A DNA stretch of 64,000 nt from Polytrichum commune. Its lineage: Eukaryota; Streptophyta; Polytrichopsida; Polytrichales; Polytrichaceae. The stretch is taken from the NCBI GenBank assembly GCA_950295325.1, contig OX485808.1:16514527-16578526 (forward strand). Direction: 5' to 3'. The translations under genes and the position numbers were made by a program. The notes beneath the pieces are model-generated. The model was not told the DNA's origin. It ran no database searches and saw only the letters and a program-made list of their open reading frames with translations. Positions within the stretch are counted from its first letter, which is position 1; each line of letters opens with the position of its first letter. Below, piece by piece: positions 1 to 12,430 of the stretch.

Positions 1-243
1 GAAAGAAAATGTCCACAAGAAGGTCCAGATAAATGAGAATCACTATGTGCAACTTCCATACTCGAACTTGCACATGCAAAATCGCATACATAGACAACCT
101 CAGTAAGAAAAGCAACCAATGACAAGGCTATGGAGGATCATGTAATTGCTAGAGTATCAAAGTTAGAAAGTGGAGAGGCTAAAGATATGTCCTAAAATTA
201 CTAAATGGAAATCCTGATATTGAATCAAGTTTAGAAATACAAA

Positions 244-1594
244 CACGGGGAGGTGACTATCGGAATTTTAGAAACCACGTGAGATAAAAAATAGGGTCAA
301 TTTAATTCGTTGAAGGTAAAATTTATACATTCATTAGATCTACCATAGCTTTGGAAATATGTCCCCTACATGTTTATATGTAAAATAAGGCGGTGAATAA
401 TTTATCCATTTTAGTAATCAGTAGAAAAAAAATAGGATTATAGATATTGGATCCCCCCAAATGTGTGTAGTAGAATCAATAGAATAATTATGGGTTAGAC
501 TACTTGGATGAAGAATTGTGTAATTCTGTCCAAATTTGAATGAAACGCGTTAGTTTGGAGGGAAAGTTATGGATTTTTTTGGGGGAAGGAATGTTGTGAC
601 TTCTCAACGGCGCTTGGGTTTGCTTAGGGTTTGGACAAGCATAGTGGTGTGAAGGTGGTGAAGCGTTTGGGTAGGAGGTCTTGCATTGGTGAAGCGTGGC
701 ACAAAGACGGTAGGTAAGACACATTTTTTGGAGCTTTCTTCTTTGCTCCATAGCATTCACAACATTCACACAGGGTGTTTCACAAGCGCCAAAGATTCAG
801 CTTGCTCCGCTCTCGTGAGGTATGTCCGCCTCATGCCAACAATTAGTTTTAGTTCTTTGTCATCATTGGTGTTAAACCTCTCCAAAATTTTTGTCTTATC
901 ATGACATAAGAGAGGATATTGATATGTACCTTGACATGTATTGGAGGGTGCATAGTTATATCCTAACCCTTCATATTGTAAATATTTGGTACAAGGTTGA
1001 ATGTGTTTGTGAACACAATTAAAGTAAATATTTTCAATTTGTGTATTTAGTTTTTTTCAATTGACTGCAATCTTTTGTTTTAGAGTAGATAATTATGCAA
1101 AATTTTCATGTCTTATGACAATTGATTATATTTATTATTTTGTTCTATCCGTGTTTACAACTTGTCTATGTTAGCTTGTACATTTTATCATCTCCATGTT
1201 CATTGGTAATCTTTTAAGTAAACTCCAAGTGTTATTGATTGTGTTTTGAATGGTACTTTGAATGCTTTAGCATTGGTATAACTAATTGAAACCGATTAAA
1301 TGACAAGATGGATGGTATGGAATGTTTGTTGCTCACATAGTCGATTCTGCAATGCTATAGTATTCTGTTCATTATTTGGTACATGTACAATTTATAAAAA
1401 AAACATGATGCTACAAATTGGTCTCTCCAAAAAAATTACAAATAAACATAGGGTGCTTAAAAATATGTCAAAGCAACTTTATATCTACAAATAGGGAGGG
1501 AAAAAATACCGAGAGGTGCATAAATAACCCCCCCCATTAAATACCCCATTATCGCACGTGGTTACAAAATGTAAGAGGGTGTGATCCCCCCGTG
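244..1594. mobile_element. Non-autonomous hAT-like transposon, 1351 bp, 8-bp TSD
   Basis: Both ends read CACGGGG / CCCCGTG and are flanked by the perfect 8-bp direct repeat AATACAAA (236-243 and 1595-1602). An 8-bp target duplication is the hallmark of the hAT superfamily. Subterminal inverted homology continues inward (AAACCACGTGAGATAA near 277 against the complement of TTATCGCACGTGG near 1549). No transposase reading frame is present, so the element is non-autonomous. It is related to 60712-61472, which lacks a stretch of about 600 bp found here (roughly 620-1240), and its left end resembles that of 34828-36531. It interrupts old retroelement sequence. Confidence 0.85.
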
Positions 1595-1697
1595 AATACA
1601 AATCCCTAAAGAAAATGATGGTCGAAGAGAAAAAATATCACCTCTTAAACCACAATAACTTCATTTTGATTCAACTTTAGGTGGTTCATAAATAGTT

Positions 1698-2845
1698 GTG
1701 TTACAGAGTCTTTTGACACCTTCACCTCCTTCACTATTTTTCACACCTTTACCACCTCTAGCAACACCTTTGCTACCTTTACTATCACCACCGCTTCCTA
1801 ATACAATGGCTAATCCAACTCCTAGAATAACCAACATAGTACATATCCCATACTTCCTTGGAAGATTGGAATCCGATCCCGATACACATGTAGCAAAATT
1901 TGAATTTACATGCGCAACCAATGATGTTCCCATTGCTAAGTTTCAAGAAGTTTTTGCTGCTTCTTTACAAGATGCATTTGCAAGGTACCAAAGACAACCA
2001 CCATTTGCTAATTGGAATGCATTAAGAATTGTCTTCCTAATTTATTTCAGACCATTAGGCTTTGCCATTAGTCTAAAGAAAAATTGCATACCATAAGAAT
2101 GGGTATCAATGAGAGGGTTGATAACCATTATGGTAGGATGCAAGATATTTTGCAACGTATGGAAAATCATCAGATGTTAGATAGTTTCCTTATGAGTATA
2201 TTTATTGGTGGTTAATATCCAATGGAATTAAGTACTTATGTTAAAGAAGGAGCCACCACTACATATGCACAAGCTTACGCACGAGCAAGAACATGGGAAG
2301 AATGTAGACTGGAAAATGAATTGGTCATAAAAACCAATAATACATGTTCCAATAATCCTATTCCATCACATTTAGGCATTTTCCCCATTATTGATAAAAA
2401 TCAAAATTATATCATGGATGCTCCGATAGTGAGAGATTCTAAAGTACCTTTGTATGCCTAGCCTATAGTTAATAGGACAATTTAACAAGATCCTATAATT
2501 GCTAAACATGACAATGCTATATGGAACCTAACTAAACAATTGTCCGAACTATCAGTCAAAATAGCCAACAATAAACCTAAAAGACAACAACCCATAGAAG
2601 AACGACATAATGTATGGTGTCATATTTGTAAAGGTCAAAGTCACCTTGTCAATGAATGTCCAACCCCGAAAGGATTCAAAACTAGACGTATATTTTGTGG
2701 AGGGAACCATGTGGTACAAGAGTGTTGGAATCTTAAACAATCATATTTTTTTGAAAACAAGTCGATACAAATCAATCTCATCATTGGCAACAAGAACGGA
2801 ATGGACTTGGTCCTAGTGCTAATTATAATCCAAAAGGAAATTTGA
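1698..2845 (+). pseudogene. Ty3/gypsy-type gag remnant with zinc knuckle
   Basis: Gag-like coding sequence is spread over several pieces. The first (about 1806-2070) reads like a retrotransposon gag domain: FLGRLESDPDTHVAKFEF, then a WNALRIVFLIYF-type helix. A second piece follows from 2222, and a third (from 2540) carries the CCHC zinc knuckle CHICKGQSHLVNEC at 2618-2659 (CX2CX4HX4C). A second, damaged knuckle (FCGGNHVVQEC) follows. Such knuckles bind the genomic RNA of the element. Stops and frameshifts near 2096-2222 and 2461-2540 break the frame, and no protease, reverse transcriptase, integrase or LTR is visible nearby. This is a dead fragment. The family assignment rests on motif recognition only. 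Confidence 0.7.
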
Positions 2846-3380
2846 ATCGTCGACATGTTTCATTAAAATTTCAAGGATGTCCCAATTGGAATCAATAGAA
2901 TGATTCTTCTAATTTGGGACTTCTAATTAGGCGTTTGCATAAAGTTAATGTTCGATTAAGGCCGCATACATTAGTATCCGTCTCCCATGTCAAAAAGGTC
3001 TTACAAAAGGAAGGTAAAAGAGAACAAAGGATCCTCGTCATGACAAAAGTGAAATACCTATTCCCAACCGCACTGCATATATTTGTTTGCACTACACCAT
3101 TTATGGTATTAGCATCACGATTATTTACAAATCGTCTATATTAGATGCCTAGAGGTCTAGTGGTGTCGAGTTTGCAAATTGCCAACATCGCATTATTTGT
3201 CAACATGAAGTAACTTTTGAAGTGCAAAATATTTACGATATGATATTTAGTGTAGCACATTGGAGTGCTTGAGATGTAGCCTTAATAGCATATACCTTAT
3301 ACATAACCACATACGACACCCATCATCCCAACACAACCACCTGGATATATTACTCATCGCTGCTAGAGTCAACCATATAA
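2846..3380. other. Unassigned stretch between gag and LINE remnants
   Basis: I see no recognisable coding sequence or element boundary here. It is probably decayed retroelement sequence, because it is continuous with the gag remnant on one side and the LINE remnant on the other. Confidence 0.4.
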
Positions 3381-4515
3381 CTTGGTCCACACACAAAATC
3401 ATCATTTCAAAAAGATAGAGCACACACATGCATAATAGGTAGTGAAATCGCAAATGATGGAACCCTCCTAGACAAACCCGCCAACACCCCCAGGATACAT
3501 ACGGCCCATACCACGCCATACTGGCTCAATGGGGTCCCAACAGGTGCCCACACGGGTCCTATACGCAACCTACAAACACACATTAACAGGGAACACATGA
3601 ACCAAGAACTAAGATTGGCCCAATCCAAATTCACATACATAGACAAATGGACATCCAATGACCAAATCAACCACAAACTCTCCAACCAATTTTGGAAAAA
3701 CCTTGGGACCACAAACACTCAAATCACACAAACTCTAAAATTCCTATATGCCCAATATATGGGTAACCACCGTAAAAATATCTTTTGGCCTAACTTATAC
3801 CCAAACCCGATCTGTACACTATGCCCCGATAATACCATAGACACATGGCCACACTTACTCTCTACATGTTCAAACCCACACATAAAGAGACTGAGTATAA
3901 CACGCCACAATAAGGCAGTCCACCAAATTGCATATATGCTACAATCAAATAAACACACAAGATACTACACACTCATAAATGCATGCAACCAAAACTCTAG
4001 ACCACAAGACAACACAGTCCCACAATGGCTACTCCAATGCACATGGCCCACTTTACCATGCACATGCCTAGCCAAACTTAGACCATACATACTATGCGTT
4101 CTAGGCGCTCCCACAAACAGCCAACCCCCCCAAACGCCAACCTCATCAAATGTCATATAATTCATTGAATTCACCTATTGCCACGACATATTCCCAAATA
4201 CTGCACACAATGAAGAAAACCACTAAATATAGCTCACTCCTACAAACACTTAGAACATCCGGTTGTCAAGTCAACCCTCTCATCACTATCATAAGAGGTG
4301 TTAGTGGGGCTATTCACGAACAACCAATTAAAGACTTAGAAAAACTCAAAATACCCAAAAACGAGATCAAAACACGTATGAAACATCTACATCAAATTGC
4401 CATTAAATACCTCACATACCTAATACTAAACAAAAGGAAGCTAGACAACAAACAACCCCCCGTAGACCCCCCCCCCCCACTAGATGTTAGGAACCACACT
4501 TTTCTTGTAAACTAA
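3381..4515 (+). pseudogene. LINE (non-LTR) reverse transcriptase C-terminus, 5'-truncated
   Basis: One frame is open from 3381 to 4160. It includes the zinc-binding motif CTLCPDNTIDTWPHLLSTC (CX2C...HX4C) followed by ITRHNKAVHQIA, the arrangement seen after the reverse transcriptase domain of many LINEs. A second frame (4150-4515) continues the same protein with a basic, helical end (IAIKYLTYLILNKRKLDNKQ) and a proline-rich tail, so a frameshift near 4150 separates the two parts. The catalytic reverse transcriptase core and the endonuclease are missing, which fits 5' truncation during target-primed insertion. A C tract (4467-4478) lies in the tail-coding part. No 3' poly(A) or target duplication was found. 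Confidence 0.7.
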
Positions 4516-4659
4516 AGGAGCCCATCTTCCAAGAGGAAGGAAGTACCCTTACGGTGATGTTTGGTCAAACATGAACACGGTAAAGAGGAACGGGCTCCCA
4601 TACACGTCAATGTATAAACCAAACCCTGACGTAACTTTTATTTATTTTATTTGCTTGAG

Positions 4660-5010
4660 ATTATAGTTTTACGTCGTAGTATGCAAGACAAACATATTAT
4701 TGAGCATGCTAAATGGCAAGTGCCATGTGTTTACATTTTAGTATGCAAGAGGAAGATGTTGTTGAGCATACTACACCAAGTGTTATGTGTTTACACTCAT
4801 AGTTGACTTGTTGACCATTGTATAAACTAGCATAGACTTTGAAAAATAATAATGAGCATACTAAAGCCAACTGTATTGGTAAGCTCACTAAGGCCAAGTG
4901 TCATGAGGTTACACTAAGTTGTTGGCTCACAAATTGTTGGCCATTAGTGTAGCCTATCATATGTATGTTCATAGGGTAAGTGACACTATTACGCATGTGA
5001 CACTAAATAT
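4660..5010. repeat. Fragment of mariner-like long TIR element
   Basis: Internal units repeat the pattern 'GTATGCAAGAGGAAGATGTT...GAGCATACTA...CAAGTGTCATGTG', and the right end is GTGACACTAAATATCATAAG. The same arrangement occurs at 34640-34827 plus 36532-36665 and, in reverse, at 40387-40921. The terminal GTGACACTAAATA motif is shared with the TA-flanked miniature elements at 24252, 28884 and 63652. The left boundary is not clear. Confidence 0.55.
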
Positions 5011-6074
5011 CATAAGCACCATAGTGCAAAGTAAACACTTAAAGAAGGTTGCTCCCTTCCATGTGTGCATATAGTTGCTTCCCATTTCTCAAGCATCTTA
5101 AGTTTTGTGATGAGAAACGTACATGGGAGTTGTTTTCCCTACGCGCTTCAAGCAACCATCTACATGCACTTGGTTCACGTTCACCTACAAAGTAGCTCTT
5201 CCAATTATCCATGTGACTCACATGGTAGAATGACCCGATGACCAATTTGGGAGATTAGTTTTTTCTTGGATTCTTGTGCCCCCATCTCCACACACTTGAG
5301 AGTTCGTTTTGCACCGGTGACTACGGACAAATATCCACATGTCACTTCAAGTTTACTTGCAAGTGGCATTTCCTACCCCATGATGAATCACATGGGTAAA
5401 TGAGCTCATGACCAATTGTAAAACTACCTCACCCTTTGCAAAGAATAGACACTATGTCAGTAACCGACAACTATAGATAATAGCAAATAAGTATTTGGCC
5501 GTAGCAAGTGTTAATGTCAAGGAGCACAATTTCTATTTATAATGCAATGAATTAAGCTGCAACCAAATTACCATAGCTCTCTAGTAGCTTGGGCACCTCT
5601 CTGCCTAATAATTAATTAAAGTGCAAAAGTAAGTTAGGCAGCCCAAAAAATATTATTCTAAAATTGGGTAGATTAAAAATATAATTAAAAATTAGTTAGA
5701 CATTCATCCAAGTCATTTCCTATACTGCATGGATGGTTTTCCTAATTTCATCTATGGCGGCTACAATTTACCTAAACACCTCCCTTAAGCAACATTCCTT
5801 ACCCTAAAGTGCATCTTTCACTTGTTTGTCAAGGTTTTGCTTGGCAACATATTTTGCTTTGTGTGAGATTGATATTGTGTGAAGACATTGTTGAAGTTAT
5901 TTTACGCTAGTTTGTTGGATTCTAGTGAATGCTACTTGCATTATCGTGATTTTATGCACTCTTTGAATGTTATTTCTTTTTTTGGGGGGAACACTCAACG
6001 AAATTAATTTCCCAAAAATTTCGGCACCTTTAAAATGAAATATGTTCCGCCCAAGCCGCTAGAGAGCTGCAGTA
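5011..6074. other. No recognised feature
   Basis: AT-rich sequence without a convincing reading frame, RNA gene or element boundary. Short open frames here have no recognisable motif. Confidence 0.4.
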
Positions 6075-6082
6075 AGCTTAAG

Positions 6083-6294
6083 CAATGAATGGGGAGAACC
6101 AACCGTTAGTTACAAATGAACCGGTTGAGTTTAAAAAAGCAACCGGTTGACGTCGAATACTTCCGGATAATTACCCGTCGGTTTAGAGGAATCTATGGAA
6201 TATACCTCAATTGAATAAAAGCAAAACTAGAAGCTCACAACATGTAACCACTAGGGTTTTGACTAGTTATGTCCCATAATCTCCCTGGTCACTG
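6083..6294 (+). mobile_element. hAT-like MITE (CARTGATYGGGGAGA family), solo copy
   Basis: Starts CAATGAATGGGGAGAACC and ends CTCCCTGGTCACTG. Internal blocks ATGAACCGGTTGAG, TTTAGAGGAATCTAT and ACATGTAACC are shared with copies at 21859, 29895, 34302, 43550, 47140, 48119, 51502 and 63451. The flanking octamers AGCTTAAG and AGTGTAAG match at 6 of 8 positions, as expected for an old 8-bp hAT target duplication. Confidence 0.7.
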
Positions 6295-6349
6295 AGTGTA
6301 AGGTAGCCTCGATAGTCCAAAAACTGGACAGTACTTGGGTCTCCTGAAT

Positions 6350-7180
6350 CACTTGGAATCCATGCACATGGGCAAATTGGAGGCCTCATGCACTAAGACT
6401 TACATGAAGATGCCCAAATGCATTGGACTCCCAAATTGTGTGCGTGCTCTGAACTGAAGTGCAAGATACCGGTGCGAGTGAGCGTCCTGACGCAACATGA
6501 ATGGAGGCATCAAGTTCAATGGACATGTGGAGAGTTGCATGGAGCAAGTGATCAGGAGGCATGGGTTTCAAGCAGAAATTGAGTGGCTTTTGGGCAAAGG
6601 GGAGGGGAGGGGAGGGATTCAAGTGAGCCTTTGCTTGCAGCTGAAGAGTCAAACACTGCACAATGTTTGAGTCTCTTGCACATCTTGTTTCCATGCAAAT
6701 AGTAGACAAATTGGAGGCCTCGCTACTCGAAGATGATGTCCACATTTATTGGACTCCATGTGCTTTGCATGCTTGTGAATTGTGCTTACACCAAACTAAA
6801 GCTTAGGCACCGCAAGAATACCGACACGGAAAGGCGGTCTCAGTATGAATAGTGGCACTAAAGTCAATTGACATGTGGACGATTGCATGTAGCAAGTAAG
6901 GAAAAATGAACTCCCGAGTAGATGAGGGATGGTTTTTGACCAAAGGTCCTGACTAAAGGTTAGACTATGCAAAAATGACCCAACAATGTTGATAGGGTGA
7001 TTTTTAAATGGGTGCGATACTACTTGAAACAGAGAGGGAAAAACAACTCTGCACAACCTGTTGGTTGTCGCTTCATTTAACCACGTGAACTATGGAGAGG
7101 AAGTGCCAACTTGAAGTGACATGTGGATAGTTGCCTGTAGTGAGTAAGGACGAATGACTCCCAAGTAGATAAGTCACACG
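6350..7180. repeat. Degenerate repeated block, about three units
   Basis: A pattern recurs with divergence around 6370-6560, 6690-6920 and 7080-7170: 'CAAATTGGAGGCCTC', then 'TTGGACTCC', then 'GACATGTGGA.AGTTGCATG.AGCAAGTAAGGA' and 'ACTCCCGAGTAGAT'. It looks like old local duplication. No protein is supported. Confidence 0.45.
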
Positions 7181-8846
7181 CAACACTTACATGTTGGAGA
7201 ATGGAAGGTAGGCAACTAAATCGGTTAATCACAACAACACCCTATTGCTTGAAAAATGGAAGGCGGTCATGAGCACACATATAACAAAGCACCCTCTTTC
7301 ACTAGGACTTCTTCTTTATAATTGAGCCATTAGGCCATAAACTACTTAATTATTGTCATAGTGACCCACACACGTCATTTAGATTTCCAATGAAGAGTCC
7401 ACCCCCGGGAAAAAACCCCACATAAAATACGTAGGAAGAATTGGAAAAAAAAACAAAAAAAAACAAAGAAAGAAAGAAAGAAAGAAAACAAGGGCATAAT
7501 ATTATGGAGGGTAGTAGAACAATAATTGAAATAATATAGGTGGTAGATAATGCCAAGTGCTTAGGGCCATGTCATAGAATAAAGTTGGGTATGTGTTGTA
7601 AAGCAAGTATTGGATGATATTCTTGGTTATGGTGTAGGTATCCATGCCGGGGTGGGGTTTCACGTGGACTTCTCCTTGTATGTTGGGTCATTGAGAGTTA
7701 ATGTAGAGGTTAGGCAATCAAGCTTTGTTCTTGCTTCTTTTCAATTGAGAGTTTGAAATGGCCGACATAGACATTTTGTTGCAAGGTTTTGGTGGAGGTT
7801 TGAGAAGAAAATAGTAGTTGGCGTGAACCAATCTATACTGTACATAATGCCTTAGACCATTTGCATCAGGTTAGTGACATGTTTGTGTTTTGTTGATGTG
7901 TTTTTAGTTGAGTTTTCATTGCTCTTCTAAACTTGTTTGTTATTCTCCTGTGATACCTGGAGGGCTCAAGCAATTGCTGCTTAGTTGTTGGCAGAATCCC
8001 ACAAATTAGAGTAGGCTGTGATCCGAAGAAAAGGTTCTGCAAATCTCTTGTGCTTGATTCTGCAACTGCTCTAAGTGTCTTGCGTGGGAGATATCGCGAC
8101 TACCAAATTTAAGTCGATCAAGCTGATCGATTCGGAATTTCAGTGAAATCTTAGGAATAATTTCTGTTGAATGAGACAAAGAAACATCTGGAAGTATTTT
8201 TATCAGTAGGTTATAAGGTTCAAAGTACATAGCTACGAATCATCACATCGGAGACCGTTTACATAGTATTTCCCAATTTTCAATTATGCATGAATGTAAT
8301 TTACTTCTGGAAGAATTGTAATGAAGTTGCCATATTCATTGCCAAAAGCATGCAGGGATGTTACTCAGGACTAATGGTACACGGGTGTCATTAATTTTGT
8401 TTTTCTTGTTTCTCATCTTTAATGGATCAGATTTACATCTTCACGTCTGTGTTGCATTCGCGAACCTATGATGAAACATCAATAAAAATTAGATTGAAAA
8501 TCAAGCTTCTTCTTATTCAATTATGCTTATTAAAATTGTATGTTTGTTGATTTCTTAACTGAATACGTGGGTCCTCCCAATTGTGTTCACGATTGAGTGC
8601 CAAGTAGTTGATAAATTTGAAAGACAAAGTCCAAACTCTTCTAAACATGTGTATCCATGATGGTGTTTTTGTTCTTTGATCCTCACCTCACCACAACCAA
8701 ATTAAATATATTCGGTGTTGGATTGAGAAAATTAAGCAACCCAATAACTCCCACATACCTTAAGTAGTTTTCAAACATAGTGTAGAAAAGTCGTCAAAGA
8801 TCATAAAAATGAATGCATCTCAAGAGGATCTTCTTGTCACATACTT
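7181..8846. other. No recognised gene; includes an AAAG microsatellite
   Basis: A purine-rich tract with (GAAA)n lies at about 7465-7490. Nothing else is recognisable. Short open frames are uninformative. Confidence 0.45.
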
Positions 8847-8851
8847 GCACA

Positions 8852-8875
8852 TGTTGTTGTTGTTGTTGTTGTTGT

Positions 8876-8906
<31 letters not shown>

Positions 8907-8928
8907 TTGTGTGTGTGCGCACACGTAT
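8852..8928. repeat. Compound microsatellite (GTT)n-(GT)n-(AT)n-(GT)n
   Basis: About nine GTT units run into GTGTGT, then about eleven AT units, then GTGTGTGCGCACACGTATGCATATGCAT, the last part being alternating purine-pyrimidine and partly palindromic. The sequence is visible directly. Such compound arrays are highly mutable and can adopt Z-DNA or cruciform forms. Confidence 0.9.
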
Positions 8929-9950
8929 GCATATGCATGATGTGGAAATTTTATTATTGAATTTATAGTATTGATTGCAGAGGCCCGTAGGATCGCTTTT
9001 GGGCACAAGTTATTTTACGTAGTACGAACAATCGGCCATGGTTGGTCAATTTCTCTTGGTGTCTACCTCTTGCTAGCTTGTGTTCAACTAATGTTGCAAA
9101 CGAGGCATACACCATCACCTTACTTGCAACAACTTATGTTCAACTAATGTCGCAAACAAGGAGGCATACACCGTCTCCTCACTTACAAATACAATGACGA
9201 TGGATGGAGACGGTGGTAACCGATGAAGAGTCATGTGCAATTCAGAATGATGGGTCCGAATGTGGTCAAACATCATGTTGATCAAGTCCCGTCAATATAA
9301 GATATATGTAGGCCTTATGATAATTCCAAGAATCCAAAAGGCTTATATTGGGACCACTCTCTTGATCGAACACCTATATTTGCTTGCTATATGGAAAGGG
9401 TTGTAGTTAAGAACACATGTCACATTTTACATTGAGATTGGACCATGTGCTCGAAACATAGACGTTTAGGTTCAATACTTTATACATCTGGGATTTATCA
9501 TAATTGTTAAGTGGATGACACAATTCCTGATCCAGTCCATCGGCTAAAATTGAGTGCAAAGTTGGTAGTGACCACAAATACAGGGCCACAAATGCACATA
9601 TTATGTTATAAAGAATTAAATATGACTTCACACAGACACTGCTTCATTTATAAGAAGGATGATGCCAGAAGACGAGCTAGCCTGCTGCACTTTGGTGACA
9701 AGGAGATGATCAACTGAAAGAGCCGACCATCGATCAGATGATCGAATCATCATTTTCTTCTGTCCTCAAGGTCGTGCAGACAGAAAAATGGTCCTGGAAA
9801 TTCCGACATCCAAGCATGCAAAGAAATCCAGCTAAAGCAATGTGCATGTGCAGCTTTGGAAAGCTGACGTGGCCCCTTCCAGACTTGAATCCAGCACACT
9901 TACATACATGCACTGGAGGGGCTAGCTGGGAGTTGATCGATTGAGTCTCA
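8929..9950. other. No gene recognised; old repeat relics
   Basis: Part of 9330-9450 (CTTGATCGAACACCTATATTT, GTTAAGAACACATG) is distantly similar to 12220-12330, suggesting a shared old repeat. The 68-codon frames near 9511 and 9738 show no domain. Confidence 0.4.
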
Positions 9951-9951
9951 T

Positions 9952-10234
9952 TGATGATGCTTTCCCATTACCTGCGGCTCTGCATTTCAGCATCATAAGT
10001 TATATACCGTACATAGGGGAAGGCCCAAAAGTCCACACGCCCACCACTTGCTGATGGATGTGCTGGCCCTAATTTGGCATGCACTGATGGAGGGTCATCT
10101 ATCATCGATCAAGTCACACACTTAAATCATGACTTCCCATTCCCTGCTGCATTTAAGCATCATACTGTAACAACACTACTTGCTGATGGATGTGCTTGCC
10201 CTAATTTGGATTGAGTCACACACTTGAATGATGT
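9952..10234. repeat. Two-unit local direct duplication
   Basis: Shared blocks occur twice in order: TTCCCATT.CCTGC, CATTT.AGCATCATA, ACTTGCTGATGGATGTGCT.GCCCTAATTTGG, then GTCACACACTT. The first unit (about 9952-10127) has roughly 70 bp extra compared with the second (about 10128-10234). Confidence 0.7.
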
Positions 10235-11880
10235 TATGTCATTCTCTGCTAACTGTATCTATGCTACATCAGACTGGGTCGAAGGGAAAACCCACACCAT
10301 CAATCGTTATATTGATGGTGTCAATTGAAGCCCTGATTATATATTATATAGATACGGCATTCCTTACGCTTAATCAATGCTCATGTGAGCAGCTCGTGGT
10401 ATGAGAATGAGTACAATTACGAGACATGCCATGGATGTGGAGAGAGAGAGAGATCTTTGTGTGCAGCAGCTGATGACTACCATGGAAAGGTTCCATGATC
10501 ACAGGCAGGAAAATGGTGTCCAGAAATTGCAGCAACCATTTAGTATGCAGAAATATCGTGAGCATTGAAAACTGATGTAGTGACTTTGGACAGGTCCTCC
10601 CCAGCATGCATGCATGTGAAGGAGGGCGTCCAGATCGCTTGATAAAATCACACTTTTAAAAATGGGTTTCCGAGTCCACCCTCGCATTTAACCAATGCAT
10701 AACATTCTTAAGTAAGGCAGCCTGGTTAGGTTTCGACGCAAACGGAAAAAACTCTTAGGTAATCCAGATAACCTAAACATAAAAATGATTCCATTTGGGA
10801 TGGATGCACCTCTTCAATCGAATCTTGGTAGAAGGAAGAAGGCACCTGATTTGTCTTCCGCTGGCTAGCACACTCCATCATTCAAGTAGACTCATAGCTT
10901 ATAAGCAGCGCCCATCGCATGGATGGCCATAAACTATATTATCCTGAGCCTGTAGCAGTTTCATTTGTCCAGCGCGCCCTAGCAGCTAGCTAGCTCAAAA
11001 GTTTGAAAAAGTTGAATTCCTAGCTAAATGTGTCAAAGTTAAACCAGTTGTGATACTCTCGCTGGAATGACAAAATGGCATCTAATTTGGACACGATCCA
11101 GCATGGTTCATTCCACATAAACACCTTGGTTGTAACAAGAATGAGTCAGTGGGAGGTGGGTTGGTTTTGCTCTGCTTAGGCTAAATTTTTTTTCCTCTTC
11201 TCAAAACAATGAGTTACATGCGTGACTAAAAGTCTTTTGTGAAACCCAACAAAACAGGATATCAATAATTCGATGTGTCTACTAATGACCGGCCGGCTGC
11301 AACCTGATGGTCATAATGTGAATGACTCATCTCGATCGAATTAAGCTCATGCCATATCCTGTGGCTGTTTGTGAAGCACATATTCTCCAATCACAGGGAA
11401 GAAAGTCGTGAGTTGGGCAGAGGACCAATTTGTCTTATTGAGCAGATTCTAACAAAGCCAATTATCTCAAGCCATGCACACGCATCGATAAAGCCTAGAA
11501 CAAAAGCCTTTAATTATCACAAAAGTATTATCCCCAGCTCAATCTTCTTATTACTTTATTCTGAAACTCATTCTGGCTCAACATAGGTATATGCATCAAG
11601 TTCTCTACATCCAAATCATAGACTTATCATTTGAGAGGGGCCTCTTCCCCTGTTCTCATTTTGAGCACAAGATACAATATTGTAGCTTATACCATTTGGA
11701 TAACTCATGGCAGCAACAACTTGCAAGTCAAACAATCCTTGCATGCTCCCCTCTCGAAAACTTCAATAGAACATTGCATGGGGAGATGAACTAGATGACC
11801 CCTACTGGGGGAAAAAAAAACAGTTGCTGTATGTGAGCAGCGGCTATAACTGAGCGCAATATTTTACAAAGCTTTTACAA
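10235..11880. other. No gene recognised
   Basis: Mixed sequence with short GA and TAGC repeats (10439-10451, 10985-10996). No motif-bearing frame and no clear transposon ends were found. Confidence 0.4.
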
Positions 11881-11907
11881 CTCATATTATATATAGACCA
11901 TGTGGTA

Positions 11908-12030
11908 AAAGGTTCACCTACAATGCATCATCCTAAAACTATTGTTACCCTTGAAAGATAGCCTCCTGGATGATATAACCATTGTAGGTGAACCCTTTAT
12001 ATCATCCTAAAACTATTGTTATCCTTGATT
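11908..12030. repeat. Small inverted and direct repeat
   Basis: AAAGGTTCACCTACAATG (about 11908) is the inverse of CATTGTAGGTGAACCCTTT (about 11979). The phrase ATCATCCTAAAACTATTGTTA occurs at about 11928 and again at about 12001. This is probably a miniature element remnant. Confidence 0.6.
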
Positions 12031-12059
12031 CCTAAGCTATCTATCAAGGGACCAATCAC

Positions 12060-12430
12060 ACCGGCCACTTCTGACACCATCCATCGGCATCTCTAGATGT
12101 AGTAGTGTAAAAAGTGGTGGGCCAACATCTATTTCTCAGCATAATCCCTAGCGATTTCACAATTGGAACCGGATGGAAACATTGGTGTGATCGGGGCATA
12201 AGATATGGGCCTTATGTGTTCACTCTTCTTGATAGAAAGCCTCTATTTGAGTGGTATATGGTAAGAGTCATCGTTAAGAATGGACTCCAAAAAGACACGT
12301 GTTATGATGATCTTGGACTATTTGCTCGAATTATAAGCACCATTCTAGGGCTAATTGTGTTACCATTTTGGGTCAATTATTAACACATTTGGGAGAGGGC
12401 CCATGTGATAGACATACTTTGACCTCCTAC
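12060..12430 (+). repeat. Dispersed repeat family, copy 1
   Basis: The segment with CTTCTGACACCATCC, GTGTAAAAAGTGGTGGGCC and TTTCTCAGCATAATCCC recurs at 42085-42230 in the same orientation and at about 38400-38560 inverted. It is probably an old DNA transposon. An 89-codon frame inside it has no recognisable domain. Confidence 0.6.

Noticed and set aside
2914-3144. 76-codon frame after the gag remnant as a retroelement protein
   Set aside because: No protease, reverse transcriptase or integrase motif could be identified.
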